From Syncephalastrum monosporum B8922 (Eukaryota; Mucoromycota; Mucoromycetes; Mucorales; Syncephalastraceae): a DNA stretch of 64,000 nucleotides. The position numbers and the translations under genes are program-made. Shown piece by piece: positions 36,145 through 47,852 of this stretch. The notes beneath the pieces were generated by a model that worked only from the letters and a program-made list of their open reading frames with translations, did not search any database and had not been told where the DNA came from. The DNA lies in NCBI GenBank assembly GCA_000697355.1, contig JNEN01000659.1:1-64000 (forward strand), in the 5' to 3' direction. The stretch's first letter is position 1. The number at the start of each line of letters is the position of its first letter.

Positions 36145-37053
36145 GTTCGCTCATCTTCATATAAGATATAGTATATGCATATGCATTCACTATCCTTTTA
36201 TCATGCGTAAAGGAAGTTGAGAGTTTGCTGAGCTATTACCACCATGTAAACGCTGTACGTGCAGTGTTATACAGCCTCCGCTTTATACAACAGCAATATT
36301 AAAGAAGTCTGTCGAATTCCAGCAAGAATGAGGTCATCTTAGCTCAGGCAACACGGTATACTCCACATATATACCCTTTAACAGGTCTCGACCATGGCGG
36401 CCCCAAGTGGAAACTCTATATATAAGCCGAGACATTCTTGAAAAGGATACTGTACCCCTGGCGCTATTATAGAGAGACACATTACGATAGAAGCCGTCCG
36501 CTCAACACGGTTCGCGATATCCTCACAAATGTGACCAAGCCAGCGCAACGAGTTGTGCAGTGGCCACCTCTCAAGCATGATGCGCTTCGAAAATCTCTTA
36601 TTGCATCACGCACGTCAAATCAACGTCTGCTCCAAACAGACAAGCATCGGCAAGACGTCCGTGCTGGTCGGGTTATAAAAGAAAAAGATCGATTGAATAT
36701 ATCCTGTTATCAACTAAATAATATTGTGTAGTTGCTTAGCGCTGCTTCATGTATATCTATATATACAAGCATATAAAGAGATATCTATACACCAAGTGAG
36801 TAAATGACGCATGTCTTTCTCCATGGTATGGTACATAATGGCATCAGGTATGCCAATATCATGTTTCCTTGTCATAAGGATTTGCCGTGGGAACGCACCG
36901 GAATGGGCTCATGTGAAGATTTGATTTGATCAGTGACGTTTTGGTGCGGAGATGTTCAAACAGGCAGGGCAATACCGTGTGTCTACACCCTGCCCTGTCC
37001 TGGCCTGCCCTCCTTATACATATTCTCTTTTTTACACCCCTTCCACTCTGACC

Positions 37054-38354
37054 ATGTTCTCCACCACAACTTCACGCATTGCCCTTCAGGTAATTCCCGT
37101 TTCTAATCTTCTCAATTATATTCGAGCACGCGCCTGACATCCGCGATAGACTCGTCCTCTCTTTGTCCAGCGATTCTACGCTACGGGTGCGGGCAGTGTC
37201 AACTCGCTTCTTGTTGTCGAGCACAAGAATGGTAAGATTGGCGGTGCCACGCTGAACGCTCTGTCTGCTGCGAGCAAGCTGGGAGGCTCGGTCACTGCCC
37301 TTGTCGCAGGTGACGCTCCTGAGGCTGTTGCTCAGGCTGTTGCCAAGTACGCAGGCGTATCCAAGGTGCTGACAGCCAAGGACGCTGCGTACGCCAACGG
37401 TCTTCCGGAGAACTTTGCCCCTCTTCTCGCCGAGGTCCAGAAGAAACACGGCTTCACCCATTTGATTGCCGGTCACACTGCTTTCGGCAAGAACATCATG
37501 CCCCGTGCTGCTGCCCTTCTTGACGTCGCCGCTGTCTCTGATATTACCGGTGTCGAGTCTGAGGACACCTTTGTCCGTCCCATCTATGCTGGTACGCGAA
37601 AAGGATAAAAGTTGAGAACATAAGGACAAGAGGGACAAGAGTTGAAGTGCCACGAAATACGATTTGTAATATTCACTTCACTTCCTTTAGGTAACGCCAT
37701 CGCTACCGTCAAGTCGAACGATAGTATCAAGGTCGTGACTGTCCGTTCCACGGCTTTTGCTGCGGCTGAGGAGGCTGCAGATAATGCTCCTGCGACTGAG
37801 GAGGCCGAGGCTGCTGAGAAGCCCAACCTCGTCCAATGGGTTGGCGAGGATATCCAGAAGAGCGCCCGTCCTGAGCTCGGTTCCGCAAGCCGTGTTATCT
37901 CTGGTGGTCGTGGTATGAAGAACGGTGAGAACTTCAAGCTCCTCTACGACCTTGCCGACAAGATGGGCGCTGCTGGTTCGTACTCTATACACTTACTATA
38001 TAGTGGAGATGACTCACTCATTTTGTATAGTTGGTGCCTCCCGTGCTGCTGTCGACGCCGGTTTCGTTGACAACTCCCTGCAGGTCGGCCAGACCGGCAA
38101 GATCGTTGCACCAGGTAACACGAGAAATCCAAAAAAAAAGTTTACACATGGACTTTCCTTGCTTACCTTCCATGACAGAGCTCTACATTGCTGTCGGTAT
38201 CTCAGGTGCCATCCAACATTTAGCTGGTATGAAGGACTCCAAGACCATCGTTGCTATCAATAAGGACGGTGACGCTCCCATCTTCCAGGTCGCCGATTAT
38301 GGTCTTGTTGAAGACCTCTTCAAGGCTGTTCCTGAGATGACCGAGAAGCTGTAA
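37054..38354 (+). CDS. ETFA: electron transfer flavoprotein alpha subunit, mitochondrial
   Basis: 333 aa, exons 37054-37089, 37171-37591, 37691-37975, 38031-38114, 38179-38354. ETF takes electrons from acyl-CoA and amino-acid dehydrogenases in the mitochondrial matrix and passes them to ETF:ubiquinone oxidoreductase. The first exon and start of the second code a short presequence ([18 protein letters not shown]). Domain I has [20 protein letters not shown] and [19 protein letters not shown]. Domain II, binding FAD, has [14 protein letters not shown], then [40 protein letters not shown] and the [17 protein letters not shown] end. All core motifs are intact. It is read divergently from no close neighbour and converges on the endopolyphosphatase gene. 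Confidence 0.97.
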
Positions 38355-38625
38355 ATTTCTTTGTTCAGACATTTTGCTTTTAATACTTCCTAGAGACCGA
38401 AACGACAAACAATGCAAAAAACGATGATAAAAATAAGGGATATGTTGCATTGAGAAACAGAAAGAAAGGGTAACCGGCCTTTCTTGGGGTATTTATGGGA
38501 ATATTAAGGTAAAATACTAGTACTATACGGACCGCTTATAATCAGCGGGGGGATGCAGATTTAAATTATTGATCTCTACTACTGTCATCCCATGTCATCT
38601 GTTTTGTTCCTCGGATGCATCATAT

Positions 38626-40356
38626 TTACTCATCGTCGACATCGGTGCTGACTGTGCTGTACTCGATATACTTGGATGACACACCGTCGTCTTTGCTGAT
38701 GGTCTCAAACAACTTTTGCATGCCAGGACCATCAAACGCTTCAATTTTGTACACCTCTTTGGCGTCGTACTCGACCTGGAAATCATACTTCATGTCGTTC
38801 TTTTCCTGGTCTGTATTGGCACCCAGGTCAAGGTAGTACTGCTTCCAGTTGGTGATCGTGCCGAATTTGCCATGCTTGCCATCAAGGTCGTACTCGAATA
38901 CGCGGACGGCTGGGTTGTTGTCCGGGATAATCGATGGTGAATTGAAGACGGGCGTCACGAATTTTTGCGACTTCTGCAGACCCTTTATGCCTTTTTTCGA
39001 TGGCGTCGCAGTGGCATGACTATATGTGCCACCGTTGTCGAGCACGGCTGTGAGGACATCATCGTTGTAATGACCTGCAAAATGGGCGGCCACTACGTCG
39101 CTGTAGCTGCCCAAAAGATGGTAATATTGCTCGAGACATGCATCACGGAAATAGGCTTTGTCTTTGCGGTTATTCGGAGGCACATGGGCACTAACACAAC
39201 AAAGTGAGATGGCGATCTACGATGAATGCAAAATCCATGCATGCATGCATGCATGCATGCAAGGATCGTGCTAAAATGATTATCGGTACTTACAGGACAT
39301 ACACAGAGATCTTGCGGGCCCGCGCATCATCCAAAACGCTTCTGATCCAAGACATATGCGCCCAACCAGGACTGTCTAGCTTGTCACAGTCTTTGGTCTT
39401 GTCATTCTTTTTCATGAACAGGAGTGTGTTGGTATGAATTGTTCGGAGCTTGCCAGGGATGACATCGTGGGTCAGAAAACCGCCACGTAGGAAATCTTGG
39501 GTCATGTTTAAGTTGAGTGGCTGCCACAGGTTATGAATCGCCTGGAACTGCTTATCATTGAGGTCTGCATTATTGTGCGGCTCAACATCATTATTGCCAA
39601 TGACTGGGAGCTGTTAAAGATGCCAATGACGAGTTGTGGTCAGAAAAAGGAAAAAATGCTGGGATTAATTGAAAGAGATTCGTGTGACATACCACCGGCG
39701 TATCGCCGAACGTTTCCCGGAAATAATTGACCACGACTTCTTGGTCAGAAATGACATCTTTGAGCGTTCGCTGTATCTCTTTATCTCGGTTCTAGAATAA
39801 TCAAAGATGCAAGTGGTATAAATATAATGCTTTCACTTTGTTCTGCATAACGGTCGCTCTTACATGACGTGCGGAATCACCGGTATACACCACGAAATCA
39901 ACGTCACTCAAATTTTTCTTCAGGAACTCAAACGTAAGGTCAACCTTTGTATAGGATGAAGAAAAATGTTGGTAGCTGATCCATCTCATTGGTTTTTGTA
40001 CTCTTGTGTATTACCAATTTCTTGGGACTGTCGCAGTCCGTGTTCACTGCACCGTATTCACCCGCACCATCACCTGTGTCTTCGTTTTGCTTGCCTCGGT
40101 GGCAAAGTTGTTTTGGATCCGTGCCAGCCTTGTAGGTCGGGTCATAATGAATGTCTAGACCACAAATGAATAGGTAGAAAATGAATAAAATAGATCATGT
40201 GAGCTAACGCTTGATCGAAGTGTGACAGAATGCTTTAAAGCAAAGTTCCGAATGTAAAATACCAGTAATGTGGATGAAACGACCAGTCAGGGGCTTGGCA
40301 GTCGTGACAGTGACGGCAGTAGCTAGCGCAGTTATAGCAACAATCCAGCGGACCAT
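38626..40356 (-). CDS. PPN1: vacuolar endopolyphosphatase (PPN1-type metallophosphoesterase)
   Basis: 431 aa, six exons (minus): 40263-40356, 40015-40154, 39864-39944, 39693-39791, 39294-39610, 38626-39190. The enzyme cuts long polyphosphate chains in the vacuole. An N-terminal hydrophobic segment (WIVAITALATAVTVTTA) acts as signal or anchor. Metal-binding motifs of the calcineurin-like fold follow in order: HITDIHYDPTYK, YTGDSARH, LPVIGNNDVEPHN, AHVPPN and FAGHYNDD. The DSPKKL and CHRGKQ segments are typical of PPN1 rather than sphingomyelinase, although the two families are related. Intron 5 carries a perfect ATGC tetranucleotide run of six units (39237-39260). Confidence 0.88.
39237..39260. 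repeat. ATGC tetranucleotide microsatellite in PPN1 intron
   Basis: Six perfect ATGC units in the fifth intron of the endopolyphosphatase gene. Self-complementary and likely length-variable. Confidence 0.9.
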
Positions 40357-41387
40357 TTCAAGAGAGGCGTAGTTAAAATTAGGGAAAAGGAAAAACGGGG
40401 AGGAAGGAAGAAGAAGAAGGATAAAATTCAGTAGAGAAAAAGGAAGAAAGAAGAGAGAAAGGAACGAGAAGAAAAAAAGGATAGGGTTAAGGACGTCTCA
40501 AAGGCAAGATCTGTGTGCTACACTATGTGTATGTCCGCATCGATATGCCCGGCGCCCGCGCGGACCTTTTTATACCACAGAGATACAGCTGGTGCTTTAC
40601 AATGGGGAAGTCGAAGGCCCCATAAAAAATGCACTGATGGTAATAAGAAATGAACGCATCTCCCATTAAAGCGCCTTTCTTCATTCAGCAAATTAGAGTT
40701 GATTGCACGCACATTCTTTCCCGTTTTGCCCAAATTACTGCCTCCCACTTTTAACTTCGTTGCGCGACCACAAACAGGGATTAATCAGGAGTAATAGCAA
40801 TTGATTCGATATCATGTCCATGCCAGTGCTGACATGCCTATAGCAGTCGGTATATCATTTGCGGCCATTGTCGGCCGAATAGCCATATGAGCTTGAGGGT
40901 CCTTTTCTGGTACGTCTTTCTTCGTTTTTATTTTTACCAGTGTCATCCTCCTCGTGTACTCCCCTTTCGTTGCGAAAGAAAGTAAGCAACTCAAGTGACA
41001 TTAGTAAAGAAGAAGATAAACATAGAGTTGAGCAAAAAATGATGAGAATGGCACTGGCGTGCCAGGCCTTTATATTACATAGTTTCAAGTAGGGTAAAAG
41101 GAGAGCCCTTCTTATTTCATTGTCCAACTTTGTTCAGAGAGGCAGCCTTACGCGTACATTACCACACATAGTAAATAATTATCTCCATTAATTTCGTGCC
41201 AAGGTACAGCATAATGACACCAATTAGCGTAATAGAGTGTAAACAGATGCATTTATGCTTATTATTGTTGTGTTGTTTGTGTGTTTTTTCATTATAAGAA
41301 GTGGACAGCAGACAAGGTCTAATTGCATTGAACGTTTAAAAAAAGGAAATAGGAAAAAGAACTATTAGGGAGGGTGGATGCTATATG
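40357..41387. other. intergenic between PPN1 and the Zn2Cys6 gene
   Basis: Contains a purine-rich leader just upstream of PPN1 (40375-40480) and the 3' flank of the Zn2Cys6 regulator. Apart from one low-confidence 90-aa frame (40855-41127), no gene is seen. Confidence 0.5.
40855..41127 (-). CDS. possible small single-pass membrane protein
   Basis: Uninterrupted 90-codon frame with ATG at 41127. It has one hydrophobic segment (ASAILIIFCSTLCLSSSLLM) followed by a charged tail rich in Lys, Glu and Asn. I do not recognise it. It is not the shadow of another gene and lies in a proper intergenic gap, but a frame of this length can occur by chance, and no splice sites or homology support it. Confidence 0.2.
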   Translation of the reverse strand: MDNEIRRALLLPYLKLCNIKAWHASAILIIFCSTLCLSSSLLMSLELLTFFRNERGVHEEDDTGKNKNEERRTRKGPSSSYGYSADNGRK

Positions 41388-43796
41388 TTACATGAGAGTG
41401 CGAGACCATTCGTCAGCGACGGATATGAGTTCAAATGTGTAGTCAGCGGGTTCAATGCTCTTGGATGAGCCCGGAGTGGGTGTGCCGACCGCGCCGACCG
41501 CTGCCGCCGCTGCCGCCTTGGCGGCTGCCGCCGCTGTCGTCGGTATACTGGTCGCGTTCATGTCGAACGCAAACGGCAGTGTTGTCGGCCTATGACAGTC
41601 AATGGAGGAAGAGGAGATCGGGAGGGGGCTCGGCGAAAACGGAGTGCTCGAGACGACGGTGTTCGGCGCAAAGGCTTTCGAGGCGTCAAAGGGACTGGCC
41701 GATGTTGCGGCTGCGGCTGCGGCTGCAACAGTTGCAAACAGGGCTTCCTGGTCTTTTTGGCAGAGCCCACTGATGGCCGAAAAGGCATGTGCATACGAGA
41801 AGGACGGATTCGATGGCACCGTGGGCTGCAGCGTCAAGTCGACTAGGCGTGAGAGGTTGCGCATGTCGCGGACGGGGACGCGTTCGACAATGGCCCGGAT
41901 ATCTTGGAGACACTTGCGGAACTGCATCCTTGCTTCATCTCCCAAGGTCGGGTGGTCAAAGTCTGCCGCATGTGTGAGCGCGGCAAAAATGCCTGAGAAG
42001 GCAGAGAGGGTAAAGGTGTACATCAGTCGCGGCTGCTGCACTGTGAGCGAGACAAGGTGAGTAATGGCATTAGCAAGGCTCCGCCGGCGGTCGCGGTGCA
42101 GCTGGTCATCTTGATATCGGCAGCACATGACAAGCGAGAGTTCCAGGTCGTAGCAGACAAGGTGGAGGTTGGCCACAATGGCCGAGGCAGGCGCAAACGG
42201 CGTCTGAGACCGATGCCAGGCCAAACTCGGCGGCAGGCTCGCACGCCACTGCTCAATGTCCTCGAGGAACCGCAGCGTCTGATTTTCTTCCTCGACTGTC
42301 CATACGCGGTTCTTGGTATCATAGGCGAAGAAATGGATGATTTTTTCCATTATGATCATCAATCGGGACAACTGTGCAAAGCCTTCCAGCATATAACGTT
42401 CGTGCGCGTCGTCTTCTGGTAAAGGTGCGGGCAAATCCAGGCCAATGTCGCGCATGCGAAGCATCCACGGTCGCTCCGAGACGCAGCTCTCCAATTTGTC
42501 CATCACATAGCAGGTCCATAGCACACGCTTGCGCAACTCCACATCGAACTGGGTCATTTGGCTGCTGTAGTTCGCTGTGTGCAGACCCAAATCGAGACAC
42601 ATGCGCACTGCCATGCCCGAATACATCCACGCCCGACTCCGAGACTGGCCCTCGTCAAAATCGTAGGAGGCCATATAGAGTAAGGCAATGACAGTGCTCA
42701 CACGCGGAACATCCAGAAAATCATCGACGAGACGCCGCGCACGGTTGTAAAAGACATGTCCCTGTGTGGCGTGGTTGTCTCGGTCGGTACGAAAGCTGGC
42801 GTCGTCCACGTGCTTGGCGGCATGCGCGTACATGATATTTAATAGGAGTGGGGTGATCAAGGGTCCTTTGACGCTGAGTTGGTCAAAAAACATACTCCGT
42901 GACAGGGTCGGCAGGATATGGTGGCAGTGCATGAAAAAGACCTGAATGAGGTGCTCCTGGACTTGCCGCGCCGGCATATCCAGGGATGCAGCATAATGGC
43001 TCGGCAGTGTCGGCTCAGCCGTCCACCGCACAAAGTCGCCATAATTGCGCCAGGGCGAGACGTTGTCATCGCCCATTTGGGAGCTGTCCTGCTGAAAAGT
43101 TAGGCGTACCAAGCCCTCGGTGAGCTGCTCCATCATCTTGTCGGGCCGCGTCGCGGGTTGTGTAGCAGCTGTTGCCGTTGTATTTTCGGGAGGCGTGTGA
43201 GTCGCAAAGAGCTCATCGCTCTGGTCCGCCATAAACACCTGGGTCTCCTCTGACGACGCACGTGTCTGAGGCTGACTCGACTGCTGTTGCTGTGACCGTT
43301 GCTGCTGTTGCTGGACTTGAAGCAGATGCGTTTGGTGCTGTTCCTCTGTTCGTTCTGCGATGTCATCCAGTGATATCCCGTTGGGTTCGTCGACGGGATC
43401 GAGTTTGATGTAGGTGTCGTCGCTGTTCTTTAGATACGAGCATTTACGTCGTCGTGCTGAACCAAGTCATCAGGTTAATACTGCTCAGGGGAGCCGATGC
43501 CTAAAAAGACGCACCTTTGCACTACAAGAAGGGGACAGTTAATAATTCCTGCTGGCTGTTTGCTATGATCGCGGAGTGCATATTACCTGCATACACGGTT
43601 GCTTTCCGTCGCACTGCCGAACGAGACAGATAGAAGTAACATAACAGTCAAGATTTAGGTTGAGCCCTTTCCCGATTCTCCAACACCCTACCTTGATTTT
43701 CTTCATGCGGCATGGATGGCAAGCACGGCCCACCTTGAGACGCTTGTGCCTGCTGTCATCTACCGAGCATAGGAATCGTAAGTCATCAGGTTCCAT
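41388..43796 (-). CDS. Zn2Cys6 fungal transcription factor
   Basis: 735 aa, four exons (minus): 43692-43796, 43587-43613, 43515-43521, 41388-43456. The binuclear zinc cluster reads C26-x2-C29-x6-C36-x5-C42-x2-C45-x6-C52 (ACHPCRMKKIK, CDGKQPCMQ, CK, ARRRKC). It is assembled across four exons, including one of 27 nt and one of just 7 nt (TGCAAAG). A Gln-rich linker follows. The fungal-specific regulatory domain (PF04082 type) spans about residues 190-480: FFMHCHHILPTLSRSMFFDQ, RVSTVIALLYMASYDFDEGQ, AWMYSGMAVRMCLDLGLH, ELRKRVLWTCYVMDKLESCV. Ala-rich runs sit near the C-terminus. The regulated pathway is unknown. The ATG at 43796 is the only one upstream of the cluster in frame. Confidence 0.92.
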
Positions 43797-44714
43797 GTGG
43801 AATCGCACTGGGCCGTACCTCGGATAGGCAGTTCAAGCGTCGCAAACATACGTCAAGGCCAGTAGGATAAAAAGAAGAAAGCGGGAGCGAGAGAGAGAGA
43901 GAGAGAGAGAGAGGAAAGGGAACCAAGGAAACAGAGGAGAGAAGGAGAAGAGCGAAGAGAGGAGAGGACGGGAGAGGACGGGAGAGGAGGCGACAGCGAG
44001 AATAAGCGACTGTAGAGTGCCTGTGTTATGAGTTAACTCAATATGACTGAGGCAAGAGGGTCGACAAGGACGGAAAGCGCGGTCGTAAGAACGCTCTCAC
44101 ACAAAGAGGAGGATTTAGCACTTTCTCACTGCGTACTAGACAACCCAAAGACACCTATTTCTGCCCGAAATATATAAAAAAGATACTGCCACCCGTTCCC
44201 CTCCCCCAGCGGCCTGTCCCAAAGGTCCCTATACGAGCCAATCAGAATGATGCGCATTGACTCGACCCAATCAAAAGGCCACCTGGAGTGGCTTATTATG
44301 ACCAACAATGTTCCTCTCTCGAGCACCAAAAAATTAAAAAATGGAGATGCGCACATCACCCCAAAACAGCAACCATTTTAATTTCTGTTGCCCCAAACCT
44401 TGGTGGATAAATGATGCCCATTCCAATTTCTTTGTATTTGAAATGAAGGATAGATACTACTGTATAGAGGCTATATACGGATCGGCTCCATTAAACCGAG
44501 TATGATGGATGATAAGAAGAGGAAAATTTGGAAAAGGTCAATGAGAATGAATGTATGAAAGAAGCGGCAGGAGTAAAAGAAATGTATAACGCGCAATCAG
44601 CCAGGAACTAGAGGGAAAGAAGAAAAGAGAAAGATAGATAGGCAGACGGGTGAGGATGGCAATTATGTGGGTATGTTCAGGGTCATTTCATGGATTACAA
44701 ATCGGTGACTTTTG
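43797..44714. other. intergenic, promoter side of the Zn2Cys6 gene
   Basis: Begins with a GA-rich leader including a perfect GA dinucleotide run at about 43888-43912, followed by more purine-rich sequence. The rest is the 3' flank of the WRKY-like gene. No gene seen. Confidence 0.5.
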
Positions 44715-45958
44715 TTAAACATCAATAATCCGTTGCACCTTGTTGCACTCGGGGAGATGCTCACCCCGATACTTGATCAAATAGTCGCCATTGGATCGCC
44801 ATGTTACTGTTTTGTTGACAGGACAACCCTAAATGCATCGTTATAATAAGCATTTGTAACGACCAACCCTTTTCATTGGGTTTACCTTGCTGCTGTTGGA
44901 GCACTTGTAATATATGCTCTTGTTGCCTGTCTTCTTTTGGACTGTGTTACCGTTATTTTTCCAAAAGTAGCCATCTGCGTAAGGGTATTCGCGTGTTTCC
45001 ACGATCTTTGTGATAGCTTGCATTTCCCGCCGCCGCCGCGGCTGACGCTGTCCTTGCTGCTGTAGTGAGTGCTCTTGGCCTACTGAATTTGGCGTGGGAT
45101 AGCAGTCCATATCGACCAGGCCATCGAGATGCCCAGACATAGCGGTAGTGTCAGGCGAAGTTTTGGTTGCCGTATAGTGGCTGCTGAACGCATTGATGGC
45201 GTATCATGATAAGCTTTGTTAGTGCCATCGTCGTCATCAAACGGAGTTGGGACATGTGGAGAAGCAAGAGCGTGATCTCTTTTTTTTTTTTCTACTCACC
45301 TTGCCATATGGAGTATAGATGTCGGTGTGGAGTTGGAAGGCGAGAATGCATTGCTACTACTCGTTGAGGAGCTGTAATCATCCAGGGACGGTGGTGTTGG
45401 ATCGTCAGGTGACATGGATTCCCTTCGGTCGTCCAAGAGGATGCTCTGCCGCCTCACGTTGTGTTGTGGGTCGGCCGGGTCATGAAAAACAGGTGGGTTT
45501 TGATCCATAATGGATACCGCAGCCGCTGCTGTTGCTGGGTCGAAGGCGGTCTGCTGCAGTAAGAGCACATCCAGTTCTTTGGCTCGTACTTTGGCTTCGG
45601 CCGCCCTCCGTTTGTCTTCCTCAACCTTGCTCAGCAATATGAGGCGTAACAATTCGGGCTGTGACCGATAATACAGCAAGACATCCTGTAAGTCGCAGGA
45701 GATGGGGTTAACGGCGGCTGGGGGACTAGGCCACCCTCCTTGCTGCATGTCAAACAAGGCGGGTTCGGTATTCGTCGTAGTAGCAGTGGCGGCGGTCGAG
45801 GTAGTTGAGGGTAAAGAGGATGGCAGTGAGGTGTTTGTCGGTGACGAGGCAAGTGCGTTGTTGTTCATATAAGTATGCATTGGGTCTGTATAAAAGTTGG
45901 TAGGGGAAGCCTTGCCGTTGCTGCAGTCGTCCCCTGCTGCGTAGATAAACTCGTTCAT
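44715..45958 (-). CDS. WRKY-GCM1-superfamily zinc-finger regulator
   Basis: 356 aa, three exons (minus): 45300-45958, 44886-45183, 44715-44828. The C-terminal domain (about 290-347) reads DGYFWKNNGNTVQKKTGN, SIYYKCSNSSKGC, TVTWRSNGDYLIKYRGEHLPEC. It lines up with WRKY domains (DGYxWRKYGQK...YYKC...C...H), with the heptad changed to WKNNGNT and zinc ligands C314-x6-C321-x21-H343-x3-C347 (C2HC). The domain is split by the second intron, between the two cysteines. The N-terminal 220 residues are Ser/Thr/Pro-rich with a short helical stretch (LLRLILLSKVEEDKRRAAEA). The ATG at 45958 is used; the frame is open to 46168, but that part is low-complexity leader. Intron 1 ends in a TTCAGCAG tandem acceptor that could drop one residue. 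A FLYWCH-type finger is the main alternative. Confidence 0.75.
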
Positions 45959-46955
45959 GTGTGTATAACAACAACAAAGGGTAGTGTGTCTTTCCGGGTG
46001 TCTGTGTGCGTATATATATATATATGTGTGTGTATATATATGTATTGTATGTTGGCTGTGTGGTGTGGTGTATGTAAAGGTTGTGTGCGTGGGTAAACAG
46101 AAAAAAAAGGGTCGCCTCGTTTTCACCCCTCCCCAGCTGCAATTTGTTTCGTAAATCCCAAGACACATCCAATCAACGCTCGCTTACTTGACTTTGTTTT
46201 TCACTTCCGCTCGCTTCAACTCTGAGGGCGAGATCTTGCCGCGGGCGGTCTTCCTTATCCATCGTACTGATAGGACTGTCATTTTCCTTGTATTTTATTC
46301 AAAGGATCGATTGGTTTAATGACTTCTACAGTCATAGACTTCTATTTATTTTACACAAGTCGAGCTGTCAATAAAGAAGAGAGGATAAAGTTTAGCATTA
46401 GGTAAAGGAACATGGGAAATCTCATATCATGGCCTGATCAGTTTTGATTATTCCCAAAAAGAGAAGAGGCACAATGGGTGGGCTTGTGGCACCCTCCTCC
46501 ATTCATGGTGCTGGTGCTGGTGCTGGTGCTGGGCGTGGGCGAAGGCAGGCCTAGAAAAAAAAAAAAAGGTACGACAACAGAGCAGCAAAAAAAGCAGCAA
46601 AAAGCAGGCACTTGCGAAATGAGTGGGTCACATTTGAAGGTCCGCTATGACAGCCCCGCCTCGCGCGCCTGCAAGGACACTGGCAAGCATTGCAAGTGGT
46701 AGTCTTCCTCTTTTCTAAACTGGTCCATCCGTACGTATCCCCAAACGACGCAACCATAATCGATCCATCAATCGATCCATCCATCCATCCATCCATCTAT
46801 TTATCTCTCTATCGGTCCACACGTCGATATCACGATACATGCTCGAAATACACGCCTGCTTAATGGATTAGTGGATGTGGATGGATCGCTTTATGATGAT
46901 ATGATTATTATTTGCTATGGAATGTGGAATTGAATTCTGATCTTTTGGATAGGCC
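45959..46955. other. divergent promoters and leader of eL13, with a likely 5'UTR intron
   Basis: Lies between the WRKY-like and eL13 start codons. It has TA/TG microsatellites at about 46012-46050. A good donor GTACGTAT at 46731 and acceptor TTGGATAG ending at 46952, three bases before the eL13 ATG, suggest a 222-nt 5'UTR intron, which contains ATCC repeats (46765-46797). A 27-codon frame at 46618-46701 lies just upstream and could be an upstream ORF if transcribed, but this is not supported further. Confidence 0.45.
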
Positions 46956-47591
46956 ATGGTTTTGAAGCACAACAACCAGTTGCCCAACCAGCACTTCCGC
47001 AAGCAATGGGATCGCCGTGTCAAGACCTGGTTCGACCAGGCTGGCCGCAAGAAGGCGAGAAGAACCGCTCGCATTCAGAAGGCTGCCCGCATTGCGCCCC
47101 GTCCCGTCGATGGTCTCCTCCGTCCCGCTGTCCGCTGCCCTACCCAGCGCTACAACATGAAGCTGCGTGCTGGTCGCGGCTTCACTCTTGAGGAACTCAA
47201 GGAGGCTGGCATTCAGAAGAAGGTGGCCCGCACCATCGGCATCGCCGTCGACCATCGCCGTCGCAACCGCTCCCAGGAGTCGCTTGAGCTGAACGTGCAG
47301 CGCCTCAAGGCCTACAAGGCTAAGCTCATTGTCTTCCCCCGCAACGCCAAGGCCCCCAAGAAGGGTGACTCGGACGCTGCTGCCGTTGCCTCGGCTACCC
47401 AGCTCCAGGGCGCTATCCTCCCCATCGAGCAGCCTGCTCAGACCGTCGAGGCCCGTGCCATCGCCGCCGAGGAGAAGAACGTCAACCAGTACATGAAGCT
47501 CCGCTACGCTCGCTCTGAGGCCCGTACGCTCGGTGCCCGCGAGAAGCGTGCCCGTGACAAGGCCGAGGAGGAGGCCAACAAGAAGAAATAA
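46956..47591 (+). CDS. RPL13: 60S ribosomal protein eL13
   Basis: 211 aa, single coding exon. Conserved eL13 stretches: MVLKHNNQLPNQHFRKQWDR at the start, VKTWFDQAGRKKARRTARIQ, IAPRPVDGLLRPAVRCPTQR, MKLRAGRGFTLEELKEAGI, VARTIGIAVDHRRRNRSQES and LNVQRLKAYKAKLIVFPRN. The tail is rich in Lys, Glu and Ala. Codon use is strongly C-ending (aag, cgc, ctc, gtc), as expected of a highly expressed gene. An acceptor-like site just before the ATG points to an intron in the leader. Only one copy lies in this window. Confidence 0.97.
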   Translation: MVLKHNNQLPNQHFRKQWDRRVKTWFDQAGRKKARRTARIQKAARIAPRPVDGLLRPAVRCPTQRYNMKLRAGRGFTLEELKEAGIQKKVARTIGIAVDHRRRNRSQESLELNVQRLKAYKAKLIVFPRNAKAPKKGDSDAAAVASATQLQGAILPIEQPAQTVEARAIAAEEKNVNQYMKLRYARSEARTLGAREKRARDKAEEEANKKK

Positions 47592-47852
47592 AGTGTGTGC
47601 CTCATTTCTTTTTTTACCATAATAAAATCGTGTGGGACAATCGTCGGTTGTGCTGGGCATTCCATACTGGCTTCTTCATGGGAATAAAACCACCTATACA
47701 TGCTACATTTCGACAAAGGCAGGCAGATAACAAAACGGAGGGAGTTCATGCAATAGAATGTAATGTTATTTTTATCATATATTAAGAATGGAATGATGGT
47801 GAATGATGGAAGGTACGTGTGTGCGTGTGTGTGTGTGTATGTGTATGTGTGT

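Larger units (their letters stand above)
31548..37053. other. 5.5-kb gene-poor tract
   Basis: No coding region could be supported, apart from open frames of 60-140 codons without domains (for example 31946-32356, 33047-33442, 34450-34728, 36438-36731). The first few hundred bases flank the APSES gene, with a CG/GC run at 31762-31775 and a T run after it. The interval also contains a probable non-autonomous DNA transposon (35134-36144). The last part is the promoter of ETF-alpha. Confidence 0.55.

Noticed and set aside
36438..36731. 98-codon frame in the gene-poor tract
   Set aside because: No recognisable domain and no splice structure; length compatible with chance.
45959..46168. N-terminal extension of the WRKY-like protein
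   Set aside because: It is coded by TA/TG microsatellite leader sequence, giving an implausible His/Tyr/Thr-rich stretch.
46618..46701. 27-codon frame upstream of the eL13 gene
   Set aside because: No splice or homology support; could be a uORF in the leader but may be chance.
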